64,000 nucleotides of DNA from JABDMH01 sp965223165 (GTDB lineage: Bacteria > Bacteroidota > Bacteroidia > Chitinophagales > Saprospiraceae), in the NCBI GenBank assembly GCA_965223165.1, contig CBDCVQ010000009.1:248001-312000 (forward strand). Direction: 5' to 3'. Every line of letters begins with the position of its first letter. The stretch's first letter is position 1. Below the pieces are notes generated by a model that saw nothing but the letters and a program-made list of their open reading frames with translations, was not told where the DNA came from and searched no databases. Positions 54,934 to 63,642 of the stretch are shown one piece after another. A program made the translations under genes and the position numbers.

Positions 54934-56999
54934 CCCGACTTGGCTGGCGCAGGGGTAGAAATCGACAAAATTGATCTTTTTTCAGCCTTTCGGACAATTT
55001 AACGGGTTGATTATCAGTGTTTGGTTTGTTGGGATCTCATTTGTAGTGAGGTACGGTACTTGTATATGTGCGCATGGCTCCGTACCTTTACTCACATGTT
55101 TATTAGGGAGGTCAAAAAGCAACGTAGCAAAGACAGTAAGATCTTTTTCCAGTATACTCTAGCCCAGGCGGCCAGAGTAGATGGCAAAGTAAAGCAAAGG
55201 GCTATTCTATATCTGGGATCTGATCCCTTGCTTAGAGATAAACAGAACAGAAATGTTGTCCTCAACATTTTGAAGTCCAAGATATTTGGCCATCCGGAAT
55301 TATTTCCTGAGAGTCCGGCAAAGCCTTTGCTTGACCTGGCACTTTTTTACTATGAGAAGTATTGTATTAAATATCAGCAGGCTGAGCATCCCCCTACATC
55401 GATCCCCCCTGCCCCTGCCAAAGCAGAGTTTCACAACGTTGACCTCAAAGGGTTGGAAGTTGGTGATGTGAAGACCTTTGGAGTGGAGCACCTTTGCAAG
55501 CAAGTACTTGACAAGCTACAATTAGAACAATGCATGCGGTCGGTTGGCATGACCCAAAGTGAAATTCGCAAAGCTTTGATCAGCATTGCGGCCCGAGCGA
55601 TTTTCTGTTCTTCGGAGCATAAGACCGCACAAATCCTCCAGATGAATAGTGAGCTGGCTGCTTGCTTCGGTCACCATCAAATAATTACACATAAACAACT
55701 GTATGCCATATCTGACCTGCTTTACAAGCATAGGGAATCCATAGACCAGTTTTTATACCATCGCATTACTGATATGTTTGACCTAAATGATAAGCTGGTT
55801 ATTTTTGATATCAGCAATACTTACTTTGAATCACGTAAAGATCATAGTAAGATTGCCAAGTATGGCAAGAGTAAGGAGAAAAGAAATGACTGTCCATTGG
55901 TTGTTTTTACCGGCGTTATTAATGCGCAGGGCTTTATCAGGCACTCCAGAATATACCAGGGCAACGCACCAGACACTGGTACTTTGTCTGATATGATTGA
56001 AGATCTAAAGAAATATTCTCCTTCCAGGCCGGATCAAACAATTGTGATAGATGCCGGTATTGCTACTGAAGACAACCTAACTATGGTGAGGGAAAAAGGG
56101 TATAAATACGTTTGCGTCTCTCGAAAGCGACTAAAAGATCACCCTGTGGAGGAGTCTAGCTCGAAAATAATTCGACTTACCGATAGACAAAAGAATCAAG
56201 TGGAACTAGCCATCTTTCAGCCCCAGGGTTATCCGGATACCTGGATGTACGTGCAAAGTGAGGCCAAAAGGAAAAAGGAGCAATCCATGCACACCAAACT
56301 CAAGCAACGGTATGAACAAGATCTGAGTGTTATCCAGAAAGCTATTTTTACCAAAGGGGGCACTAAATCCATCAACAAGGTATGGGAGCGTATTGGAAGG
56401 GCGAAACAGAAACACAACCGTATTTCCTCTAGATATGTCATCAAAGTTGCCCAAGAAAATGGAGTCGCTACCCAAATCACCTGGTCTGAAAAATCAGATC
56501 AAACTAAGGACGATAAAACCAATGGCGTCTACTTTATCAGAACGAATTATGACAATCCTTCTGAATCTAAATTGTGGGATATATATAATACCATCAGAGA
56601 AGTGGAAGCTACCTTTCGCTGCCTAAAGTCAGATCTAAACATCAGGCCGGTGTACCATCAAAAAGACCAAAGAATTGAAGCTCATATTTATCTTACCATT
56701 CTTGCCTACCAGTTAGTCAATACCATCAGGTATATGCTCAAAAATGCTAATCTCAACTACGACTGGAACAATATCGTTAGGATAATGAATACCCAAACCA
56801 TTCAAACTGTTGAACTGCCTACTGACAAAAAAGTCATTCACCTACGTAAACCCTCTACCCCCATCAACGAAGTCCGCCAAATCTATAATGCCACCGGCAC
56901 CAACAACACTCAGACTGCTCTGAAAAAATATGTAGTGTACCACTGATTTCCTATCTCATTGGTTTTCTGAAACTTACGTGTACGCTTAGCCAAGTCGGG
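54934..56999 (+). mobile_element. IS1634-like (IS4 superfamily) element nested in the IS110 right end
   Basis: The ends are a perfect 12-bp inverted repeat, CCCGACTTGGCT (54934-54945) and AGCCAAGTCGGG (56988-56999), flanked by TTAA on both sides (54930-54933 and 57000-57003). TTAA is palindromic, so it may be a 4-bp target duplication or part of a 16-bp inverted repeat. Removing the element and one TTAA rejoins the IS110 3' end. One transposase gene fills the element. Confidence 0.82.
55096..56946 (+). CDS. IS1634-family DDE transposase
   Basis: About 616 residues from ATG 55096 (MFIREVKKQRSKDSKIFFQY), the usual start pattern of the family; the frame is open further upstream with two more ATGs. 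The DDE residues are readable as LVIFDISNTYFE (first Asp), TIVIDAGIATEDNL (second Asp) and IREVEATFRCLKSDLNIRPV with HQKDQRIEAHIYLTILAY (Glu and the Y-(2)-R-(3)-E-(6)-K-like region). The frame is intact. The element sits inside the IS110 element and does not disturb its transposase. Confidence 0.88.
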   Translation: MFIREVKKQRSKDSKIFFQYTLAQAARVDGKVKQRAILYLGSDPLLRDKQNRNVVLNILKSKIFGHPELFPESPAKPLLDLALFYYEKYCIKYQQAEHPPTSIPPAPAKAEFHNVDLKGLEVGDVKTFGVEHLCKQVLDKLQLEQCMRSVGMTQSEIRKALISIAARAIFCSSEHKTAQILQMNSELAACFGHHQIITHKQLYAISDLLYKHRESIDQFLYHRITDMFDLNDKLVIFDISNTYFESRKDHSKIAKYGKSKEKRNDCPLVVFTGVINAQGFIRHSRIYQGNAPDTGTLSDMIEDLKKYSPSRPDQTIVIDAGIATEDNLTMVREKGYKYVCVSRKRLKDHPVEESSSKIIRLTDRQKNQVELAIFQPQGYPDTWMYVQSEAKRKKEQSMHTKLKQRYEQDLSVIQKAIFTKGGTKSINKVWERIGRAKQKHNRISSRYVIKVAQENGVATQITWSEKSDQTKDDKTNGVYFIRTNYDNPSESKLWDIYNTIREVEATFRCLKSDLNIRPVYHQKDQRIEAHIYLTILAYQLVNTIRYMLKNANLNYDWNNIVRIMNTQTIQTVELPTDKKVIHLRKPSTPINEVRQIYNATGTNNTQTALKKYVVYH

Positions 57000-57011
57000 T
57001 TAAGACAGTAC

Positions 57012-57244
57012 CTTTATCGCCGGCCCTGTTCGATAGGCCACAAAGTCACCAAGACACAAAGCTCTTTTGCCCATTTACCACCGCAAAAAAAAGTTCCGAT
57101 CGGGTAGGACAAGAGGCGATTCCTTTATCGCCGGCTACGTTTATTAGGCCACAAAGTCACTAAGGCACAAAGCTCTTTTGCCCATTTACCACCGCAAAAA
57201 AAGGTTCCGATCGGGTAGGACAAGAGGCGATTCCTTTATCGCCG
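57012..57244. repeat. Right part of the ~115-bp REP-like tandem array
   Basis: The sequence resumes with CTTTATCGCCGG, the second half of the split palindrome, followed by two further ~115-bp units, each ending in GGCGAT-TCCTTT-ATCGCC. 57011-57244 is identical to 53217-53450. The 61 bp to the next gene hold only degenerate TATCGCC fragments. Confidence 0.85.
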
Positions 57245-57305
57245 CCCCTGATTGATGTCGCCGCCCCTTATCGCCAGCAAAGACAACGACAATCCGACGG
57301 GTCGA

Positions 57306-58136
57306 TCAAGCCAGGCCATAGAACCCGACGGCATTCTGGCCCATAATCTTGCGTTGCTCCTCCTCGGAAAGGGTAGCCACGAAATCATGGGCGATGTCAA
57401 ATACCTGCGCATAGTCCGCGGCCAGCAGGCAGACGGGCCAATCTGAGCCGTACATCACCTGGTCGGCGCCGAATGCCTCAAGCACCACCTCCATGTACGG
57501 CCTAAAATCCCCGGGTTGCCATGCTTGCCAATCTGCCTCCGTGACCATCCCTGAGAGCTTACAGTGCACATGGTCAAATTCAGCCACCCGGCGCATGCTC
57601 GCAGCCCAAGGCTCCAGCTCCCCTTTTTTGATATGCGGCTTCGCGAGATGATCGATGACCAATCGGTGACCGGGAAATTTGCGCACAAACTCCAACGTGG
57701 CATCCAGGTGCTTGGGGAATATCAGGATGTCATAGGTCAGATCATATTTGGATAAAACCGATACCCCTCGCAAGAACTCCGGTTTCAAGAGGAACTCGAT
57801 ATCCGGCTCGTCCTGGACGATGTGGCGAATCCCTTTCAAGTTCGGATGCTCCGCCAACCGCTCGAGATGTCCCTCCACTTGCGGATCTCGTAGGTCAACC
57901 CAACCCACGACGCCCTTGACCGAGTCGTGCGATTTTGCCAATTCCAGCAAAAAGTCTGTTTCCTTAACTGTGTGGCTGGCCTGTACCGCCACGCATCCAT
58001 CTAGTCCGTGGGCAGACAGGTGTGGCTCCAAGTCTCCGGGCAAGAAATCCCTTTTGAGGACGGAGAGCTCATCGCTGATCCAGGGATAGTCGCTGGGATC
58101 GTACTGCCAAAAGTGCTGGTGTGCATCGATTCTCAT
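57306..58136 (-). CDS. Amidohydrolase-superfamily lactonase, probable L-fuconolactonase
   Basis: A 276-residue TIM-barrel hydrolase of the COG3618 type: MRIDAHQHFWQYDPSDYPWI (H-x-H metal site), VAVQASHTVKETDFLLELA, RLVIDHLAKPHIKKG and VMYGSDWPVCLLA. Characterised relatives open L-fucono-1,4-lactone or rhamnono-lactone. It is the third gene of the leftward sugar-acid cluster, 5 bp after the FAH-family gene. The mobile element lies downstream, so the cluster's transporter genes are now about 4 kb away. Confidence 0.87.
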   Translation of the reverse strand: MRIDAHQHFWQYDPSDYPWISDELSVLKRDFLPGDLEPHLSAHGLDGCVAVQASHTVKETDFLLELAKSHDSVKGVVGWVDLRDPQVEGHLERLAEHPNLKGIRHIVQDEPDIEFLLKPEFLRGVSVLSKYDLTYDILIFPKHLDATLEFVRKFPGHRLVIDHLAKPHIKKGELEPWAASMRRVAEFDHVHCKLSGMVTEADWQAWQPGDFRPYMEVVLEAFGADQVMYGSDWPVCLLAADYAQVFDIAHDFVATLSEEEQRKIMGQNAVGFYGLA

Positions 58137-58141
58137 GGGAT

Positions 58142-58978
58142 CTAACCTTTTTGAGCGATGCGGTTACGCAAGACGCCAATGCCTTCGATGTGAATGCTCA
58201 CCTCATCGCCGACGGCCAAGGTGAAGTCATCGGGGGGTACAATGCCGGTGCCTGTCATCAGAAAGCAGCCCTGTGGAAAGTCACATTCTCGAAAAAGGTA
58301 GGCTACCAGCTCCTCGAAGCTGCGCTTGATCCGCTCCACCCGAATGCTGTCTTGAAAGACGGTCTTCCCGCCCCGATCGATCTGTAGCGTGATCTCCGTC
58401 TGGGGTGAGATGGGCGCCTCTGCTACCAAAATACAAGGCCCCAGGCCCGCACAACGTTCGTACACCTTGGCCTGCGGGAGATACAGCGGATTTTCCCCCT
58501 CAATGCTCCGGGAGCTCATATCATTTCCGATCGTGTAGCCCTCGATCGTGCCTTCCGAACTGATCAAAAGGGTCAGCTCGGGCTCTGGCACATTCCAGGT
58601 CGAGTCTCTGCGGATAAAGAGCGTGTCGCCATGCCCCACGGTACGCGAACGACCGGCCTTGAAGAAGAGCTCCGGACGAGCGGCATCGTAGACCAAGTCG
58701 TAAAAGGTGTCCCCTCCAGCCTCCTTAGCCTCCTCCATGCGCGCCTCTTTGCTGCGCTGATACGTGACCCCGGAAGCCCAAATTTCTTGGTTTTGCATCG
58801 GCGGATCAAAGGTCGACCGGTCCACATCCGCGATGGTTTCCCAGGCAGACACTTCCTCTTTCAAGGTTTGATAAAGGTTCTTGCGATTGAGCCAGCCATC
58901 CCAGTTGTCAATGGACTTACCATACCAGACGCCTTCATGTTCGATCAAGGCCTGCTCGCCTTTCCTATAGATTTTCAT
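58142..58978 (-). CDS. Fumarylacetoacetate hydrolase family protein, probable 2,4-diketo-3-deoxy-acid hydrolase
   Basis: A 278-residue FAH-fold enzyme. The metal ligands are the E-x-E in STWNVPEPELTLL and the Asp in YTIGNDMSSRSIEGENP; GCFLMTGTGIVPPDDFTL is the usual C-terminal loop. In the non-phosphorylative fucose pathway this family cleaves 2,4-diketo-3-deoxy-L-fuconate to pyruvate and L-lactate. It could also be a 2-keto-3-deoxy-acid dehydratase. It lies between the UxaA-type dehydratase and the lactonase with short spacers. Confidence 0.87.
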   Translation of the reverse strand: MKIYRKGEQALIEHEGVWYGKSIDNWDGWLNRKNLYQTLKEEVSAWETIADVDRSTFDPPMQNQEIWASGVTYQRSKEARMEEAKEAGGDTFYDLVYDAARPELFFKAGRSRTVGHGDTLFIRRDSTWNVPEPELTLLISSEGTIEGYTIGNDMSSRSIEGENPLYLPQAKVYERCAGLGPCILVAEAPISPQTEITLQIDRGGKTVFQDSIRVERIKRSFEELVAYLFRECDFPQGCFLMTGTGIVPPDDFTLAVGDEVSIHIEGIGVLRNRIAQKG

Positions 58979-58998
58979 ACAACGATAGTGTAGTGGAG

Positions 58999-60651
58999 TT
59001 ACAGAGATATTTGTCGCTTCCAGGGGATGAAATCATCTTGTCTCAGTCGCACCGCATGCGGTGTCGCCTCTCCGCTAGCCACCTCAATGAGATAATTGAG
59101 CAACTCCTCCCCTTTGCTCTCGATCGTATCCTCCCCCGAGATGATCGTGCCTGCATCGATGTCAATGATATCGGGCATGCGCATGGCCAAGCTGGTATTA
59201 GTAGACATCTTGACCGTGGGTGCCACGGGATTGCCGGTAGGCGTACCCAAGCCAGTGGTAAAGACAATCAAATTTGCACCGGAGCCAGCCAGACCGGTTG
59301 TAGACTCCACGTCACTGCCCGGCGTGCAAAGGAGGTTAAGGCCCTGACGTGTGGAGGGTTCGCCGTAGTCGAGCACATCTCGTACCGGCGATAGCCCTCC
59401 CTTTCGTGCCGCCCCGGCTGATTTGATAGCATCCGTGATCAGGCCATCGGCCACATTGCCAGGCGAAGGATTCTCCTTGAAGCCCGAACCGGCCGCCTCT
59501 GCCTTGTTGGAATACGCCGACATCAACTGAACAAATTTCTCCGCAGTTGCCTCGTCTTGACAGCGATGAATCAATTCCTGCTCGACACCGTTCAGTTCGG
59601 GGAATTCGGAGAGGATGGCAGAACCACCCAGTGCCACCAGCAAGTCGGCTGTGTGCCCCAGCGCAGGATTGGCCGTGATGCCCGAAAAACCGTCCGACCC
59701 GCCACACTCCAGTCCAAGGCATAGCTTGCTAAGGGGGGCGGGCTGCCTGACGACTTGATTGGCTTTGACCAACCCGGCAAAAGTCTTTTTGATGGCATCC
59801 TCCAGGAAGTGCCTTTCGGAGCGACTGTCCTGCTGATTGAGATAGTATACCGGCTTGGCTATAGCACCGCGACGTTGCAGATAACCGCGAACGGAGTTGA
59901 TCTGGGCCTTTTGGCAGCCCAAACTCAGTACCGTGGCGCCCGCTACGTTGGGATGATCGATGTATCCCGCCAGTAGCCGACAGAGCACTTCGTTATCCTG
60001 ATCGGTACACCCACAACCGTGCTCGTGTGTAAGGAACTTTATCCCATCGACATGCTCAAACACCCGCGGTGTATCTTGCCTTTCTGACAGGGCCGTATAG
60101 ATGCTGGTGGTTTCTATCGCATCCACGTCGCCTCGCCGGTACAAGTCGACCAGCTTGTCGACGTTGAATTCCTCATGCTCTTGCGTGGCGTAACCCAGCG
60201 ATTTCTCAAGCACCTTCTGCAGATGCAGGACATTTCGATTTTCACAAAAGACGAGCGGTATGACCAGCCAATAGTTCATCGTGCCCACCTGCCCATTCGC
60301 CCGGTGGTAGCCTTGGAATGTTCTTTCCTCCCATGCTTGGACATTCGGTTGCGTCCAGGTCGCTTCTCCCTTCTCCAAGGCATAGGTTCCGGTGGCGTGC
60401 TCCACATTTTTGACGGTGATCCGATCACCGCTGCGAATGGGTTGCATGGCCCGCCCCACGGTCAAGCCATACATCTTTAGGGTATCGCCGGGAGCAAGAT
60501 CTTGGATCGCGAATTTGTGTTTGATGGGAATAGCATGATTCAGAGCCACAGACCTCCCCGATACCACAAAGGAATCGGCCTGGTGCAGATCCCTTAGGGC
60601 CGTGGCAATATTGTCCTCCGGGTGAATCACCAGAAAGGGTGCGGCACTCAT
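58999..60651 (-). CDS. UxaA/GarD-family dehydratase, probable L-fuconate (sugar acid) dehydratase
   Basis: About 550 residues from ATG 60651; the in-frame TTG eight codons upstream is less likely. It joins an N-terminal SAF domain (ALNHAIPIKHKFAIQDLAPG, GRAMQPIRSGDRITVKNVEH) to the altronate/galactarate dehydratase C-terminal domain. That part has THEHGCGCTDQDNEVLCRLL (Cys residues), LSLGCQKAQINSVR, LGLECGGSDGFSGITANPALG and CTPGSDVESTTGLAGSGANL. The family dehydrates sugar acids with iron. It begins the sugar-acid transcript and would provide the dehydratase step usually done by an enolase-superfamily enzyme (inference). Confidence 0.85.
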   Translation of the reverse strand: MSAAPFLVIHPEDNIATALRDLHQADSFVVSGRSVALNHAIPIKHKFAIQDLAPGDTLKMYGLTVGRAMQPIRSGDRITVKNVEHATGTYALEKGEATWTQPNVQAWEERTFQGYHRANGQVGTMNYWLVIPLVFCENRNVLHLQKVLEKSLGYATQEHEEFNVDKLVDLYRRGDVDAIETTSIYTALSERQDTPRVFEHVDGIKFLTHEHGCGCTDQDNEVLCRLLAGYIDHPNVAGATVLSLGCQKAQINSVRGYLQRRGAIAKPVYYLNQQDSRSERHFLEDAIKKTFAGLVKANQVVRQPAPLSKLCLGLECGGSDGFSGITANPALGHTADLLVALGGSAILSEFPELNGVEQELIHRCQDEATAEKFVQLMSAYSNKAEAAGSGFKENPSPGNVADGLITDAIKSAGAARKGGLSPVRDVLDYGEPSTRQGLNLLCTPGSDVESTTGLAGSGANLIVFTTGLGTPTGNPVAPTVKMSTNTSLAMRMPDIIDIDAGTIISGEDTIESKGEELLNYLIEVASGEATPHAVRLRQDDFIPWKRQISL

Positions 60652-60694
60652 CTTGGCATGCGTTGTCACAGGCAATTTCGTTTTAAGTCAGCTG

Positions 60695-60717
60695 TTGGCT
60701 TGAAAGAGCCAAACTTA
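60695..60717 (-). promoter_or_regulatory. Promoter element and palindrome upstream of the sugar-acid operon
   Basis: On the minus strand TAAGTTTG (60717-60710) matches TAnnTTTG. Overlapping it and reaching towards the expected transcription start is the perfect inverted repeat TTGGCT-TGAAAG-AGCCAA (60695-60712), a likely operator. The operon start is at 60651. Confidence 0.45.
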
Positions 60718-60794
60718 CTAGATTCCTAGGAAAGGCAGTATACTTGTTGGCAGAAGTGCCACCTAATACTTTATTGGTAAAAACTTCGGAAAGC

Positions 60795-61214
60795 ATGACC
60801 CTACATACGGATGCTACCGCCAGAGACAAACTCGCCAGCTATCCTCCCCTGATTCGGGAGAAGATCGCGGGATTACGGGACCTAATCATTGAAGAGGCGG
60901 AGGCGATCGAGGGACTTGGACAGCTGCTAGAGACATTGAAGTGGGGTGAGCTCAGCTACCTAACAAAAAAGGGGAGCACCATCCGGATTGACTGGAAGGA
61001 GCGGAGCCCAGATGTGTATGCCATGTATTTCAACTGCAACACCTCACTGGTAGGCACGTTCCGCCTAGTGTTTGAGGGTACGTTCAGCTATGAAGGCAAT
61101 CGAGCGCTGGTCTTTGACTTAAAGGACGCTCTACCGGAGCATGCCCTACGACAGTGTATTCGGATGGCATTAACGTATCATCAAATCAAGCACCTCCCTC
61201 TCCTGGGAGCGTAA
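60795..61214 (+). CDS. DUF1801 domain protein
   Basis: A 139-residue single-domain protein from ATG 60795 (a TTG at 60744 is in frame). The segments YPPLIREKIAGLRDLIIEEAE, LETLKWGELSYLTKKGSTI and FRLVFEGTFSYEGNRAL fit DUF1801, a small fold of unknown biochemistry also found in the gene at 26527. It is divergent from the sugar-acid operon, whose promoter lies in the same gap. Confidence 0.78.
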   Translation: MTLHTDATARDKLASYPPLIREKIAGLRDLIIEEAEAIEGLGQLLETLKWGELSYLTKKGSTIRIDWKERSPDVYAMYFNCNTSLVGTFRLVFEGTFSYEGNRALVFDLKDALPEHALRQCIRMALTYHQIKHLPLLGA

Positions 61215-61440
61215 TTACCATGGAACAAATTGGCAGTGTTGAATAACTCCACTCAAAACTCATTGTCCATTTTCGCCTCCCCACTAGGATAACAACTGAT
61301 CAGAGAATCCTAAAAATCTAGTACGTATACGAACAGTTGCGACGCTCCCGTTTAGTAAGCTGGCTCTTCTTCTCCAATCCTTCACCTCGATCTGTGCCGG
61401 CCTCAATGATTCTGGTAACAGATTTGCAAACATCTAAGAG

Positions 61441-62562
61441 ATGAATACCCACACCTTTTGTAAACCACTCTACCTTCTATGCTCGATGATCCTACTTTGT
61501 GCTGCCGGTTGTACTGACAATGCAGAAGGTCAGCTAGAACGGGCCCGCAGCAAATTGCTCACAAACCAAGTGATTAAGTATCATGAGGCCATATTGTGGC
61601 GCAATCCTATGGGCAAAATGGATACGATGAGGGCTGACTGTGCCCTACTAAGACAGGCAAACGAGCGCTTTGGTGCTGAATACGTGAGAATTGCCAATAG
61701 AACAGATCTAATCTTTGTCAACGAGGGATTCCTCCGTGTGAAGCACCATGAACGGTTAGTCGAAATCTTATCCGAGGAGGACCGAGCGCAGACCACAGCT
61801 AATTTGGAGAACATGAACTTTGTCAAGTATGCTCCTCCCATACTACTGCAGCAGACAGCATGGCACTACCTAGGAGACACGGTCATCAATGGTAGTACAT
61901 TGAAGCACTACTTCATGCTTGAAGCTGACACAGTCTTTGAAACCAACAAAATCCGAACGGAAGCTCACATCTACCTAAATACTTCGACAGCCCTGATTGA
62001 GAGCGCAGAACGTCGGAATCACGTCAACGACGAATTGACTCAGTTGATTAGGTATCAATTCTCAGATTACGACCTTATAGCTGAGAGAATTCCATACACC
62101 TATTCCTGGCCAGAAGGATACTCATCTGTCAAGTCAGATAAGATAGAAAGACCCCAGGTTTTACAGTCTGGTGTAAAAGCGCCCGATTTCACAGCCAAGA
62201 CCCTTGATGGAGATACATTTAGATTGACCGACTTTGAGGGCCAAAAGATCTTACTAGATTTCTCTTCGCTCTACTGTGGCGCCTGCAAAATGGCCCTGGA
62301 TCATTTCAACAGATCGGAATACAATATGCCTGAGGATATGACAGTGATCTATCTTGACGCCGAGACGAAATCCAACGTACTGGCCTATGCCCAACGCGTG
62401 GATATCCCCTTCCCCATCATTGCGGAAGCAGCGGACATAGGCAAGACGTACGGAGTATATACGAATCCCACTTTTTTTCTCATTAATGAGCAAGGGATTA
62501 TTGAGGAGGTCGTAATAGGCTACTATTCGTCTTTCTTGGAACGTATCAGCACACGACTTTAA
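61441..62562 (+). CDS. Thioredoxin-like (TlpA/AhpC-TSA) lipoprotein
   Basis: A 373-residue lipoprotein (LLCSMILLCAAGC lipobox). Residues ~30-225 are a beta-rich N-terminal domain of the sort that precedes Bacteroidota TlpA-like proteins. From ~240 is a thioredoxin-like domain: VKAPDFTAKTLDGDTFRLTD, the redox motif C-G-A-C in SSLYCGACKMALDHF, and the cis-Pro loop TNPTFFLINEQG. It probably reduces or isomerises disulfides in the periplasm. It is monocistronic as far as can be seen. Confidence 0.88.
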   Translation: MNTHTFCKPLYLLCSMILLCAAGCTDNAEGQLERARSKLLTNQVIKYHEAILWRNPMGKMDTMRADCALLRQANERFGAEYVRIANRTDLIFVNEGFLRVKHHERLVEILSEEDRAQTTANLENMNFVKYAPPILLQQTAWHYLGDTVINGSTLKHYFMLEADTVFETNKIRTEAHIYLNTSTALIESAERRNHVNDELTQLIRYQFSDYDLIAERIPYTYSWPEGYSSVKSDKIERPQVLQSGVKAPDFTAKTLDGDTFRLTDFEGQKILLDFSSLYCGACKMALDHFNRSEYNMPEDMTVIYLDAETKSNVLAYAQRVDIPFPIIAEAADIGKTYGVYTNPTFFLINEQGIIEEVVIGYYSSFLERISTRL

Positions 62563-62722
62563 TAGTAGATCCTATATGGAGATCGTTGAAATCGCTTGCG
62601 GCAATTGCTCTCGGTACCTCCAGCAGTATCAAGTCAAGAATGAAAATCACGTGATAGGCTAAAAGCACTCTCCGGACGAGTTCTTCCTAAATTGAACTGT
62701 ACAACGCAGCAAAACACACCGA

Positions 62723-63373
62723 ATGAGTCACGTAAGAGTAAAAATCTGCTGTATCAGTAGCATTGAGGAAGCCGATACCGCTGTTGCTTTCGGCGCCTCT
62801 GCTTTGGGTCTGGTGGGTGCGATGCCGAGCGGTCCGGGCATCATCACAGATCAGCTCATACGAAGCATTGCGGAGACCACCCCGCCTGGTATTGGCACCT
62901 TTCTATTGACCAGTGAAACTCGCGTGGATGGTATCGTCGGACATCATCAACGAGTATTCACCAACACCATACAGATTGTGGATGAGCTGTCCGAAGGCAG
63001 CTACGGAGAAATTCGGGCCGCGCTACCTGGGGTCAAGCTGGTGCAAGTCATTCACGTGATCGACGAGGCATCGGTGGAGGAGGCCGTGCGGATATCGGCA
63101 CAGGTGGACGCGATCCTGCTGGATAGTGGCAATCCCAATCTGCCAGTCAAAGAACTGGGAGGCACGGGCCGGACGCATGATTGGCGTTTGAGCCGAAACA
63201 TTCGAGAGCAAATCAAAATTCCTCTTTTTCTCGCCGGCGGATTGCATGCTGAAAATGTCCAGCGTGCTGTCGACCAGGTACAGCCCTATGGCGTTGATCT
63301 CTGTAGTGGTGTGCGCAGTGCGGGAAAGCTCGATGCCAGAAAGCTCGAAGCTTTTTTCAATGCCGTCGTCTGA
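62723..63373 (+). CDS. Phosphoribosylanthranilate isomerase-like protein
   Basis: A 216-residue TIM barrel of the TrpF family. VRVKICCISSIEEADTAVAF carries the catalytic Cys of the K-I-C motif (the second Cys replaces the usual Gly). AILLDSGN carries the general-acid Asp, PLFLAGGLHAENV the phosphate loop, and YGVDLCSGVRSAGKLDARKL the C-terminal signature. It lies outside any trp operon, so it may be the only TrpF or a paralogue with another substrate. It is intact and of normal length. Confidence 0.82.
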   Translation: MSHVRVKICCISSIEEADTAVAFGASALGLVGAMPSGPGIITDQLIRSIAETTPPGIGTFLLTSETRVDGIVGHHQRVFTNTIQIVDELSEGSYGEIRAALPGVKLVQVIHVIDEASVEEAVRISAQVDAILLDSGNPNLPVKELGGTGRTHDWRLSRNIREQIKIPLFLAGGLHAENVQRAVDQVQPYGVDLCSGVRSAGKLDARKLEAFFNAVV

Positions 63374-63642
63374 CCTAAGCTCCCAGAAATGCCATGTGTG
63401 CCGGGATGGTCTAAGGAAGAGCTAGTAGCCTTTCGCATTAAATTTGTTGCTAGTTCCAATGTCTTTTGTCCGCATACTTCGTTGCAAAGCCTCGCCATAG
63501 CTACGGCTTAGCCACCCACCCGCTTTCGCGGTTCCCTCACTTCTCGCATTGTCATGCTCGACTCTACGAGATCGTTCGGTCATGCCTCGTCTGCGAACAA
63601 AATCCTGTTAGAATTATTCAACATATCTAATGCGAAACTCTA

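Larger units (their letters stand above)
53484..57011 (+). mobile_element. IS110-family insertion sequence carrying a nested IS1634-like element
   Basis: The element lies between two CT core dinucleotides (53482-53483 and 57012-57013) and splits the palindrome GGCGATTC-CT-TTATCGCC. It has no terminal inverted repeats, as usual for IS110. The left end starts CATATCTTG. The right end ends GACAGTAC, now displaced 3' of a second element inserted at a TTAA site. The 5' noncoding ~258 bp contain a bridge RNA-like sequence and are followed by the transposase. Without the nested element it would be about 1.46 kb, the normal size for this family. Confidence 0.85.

Noticed and set aside
54930..57003. 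IS1634-like element lacking any target duplication
   Set aside because: At first the flanks looked unrelated, but TTAA on both sides can serve as a 4-bp duplication because it is palindromic.
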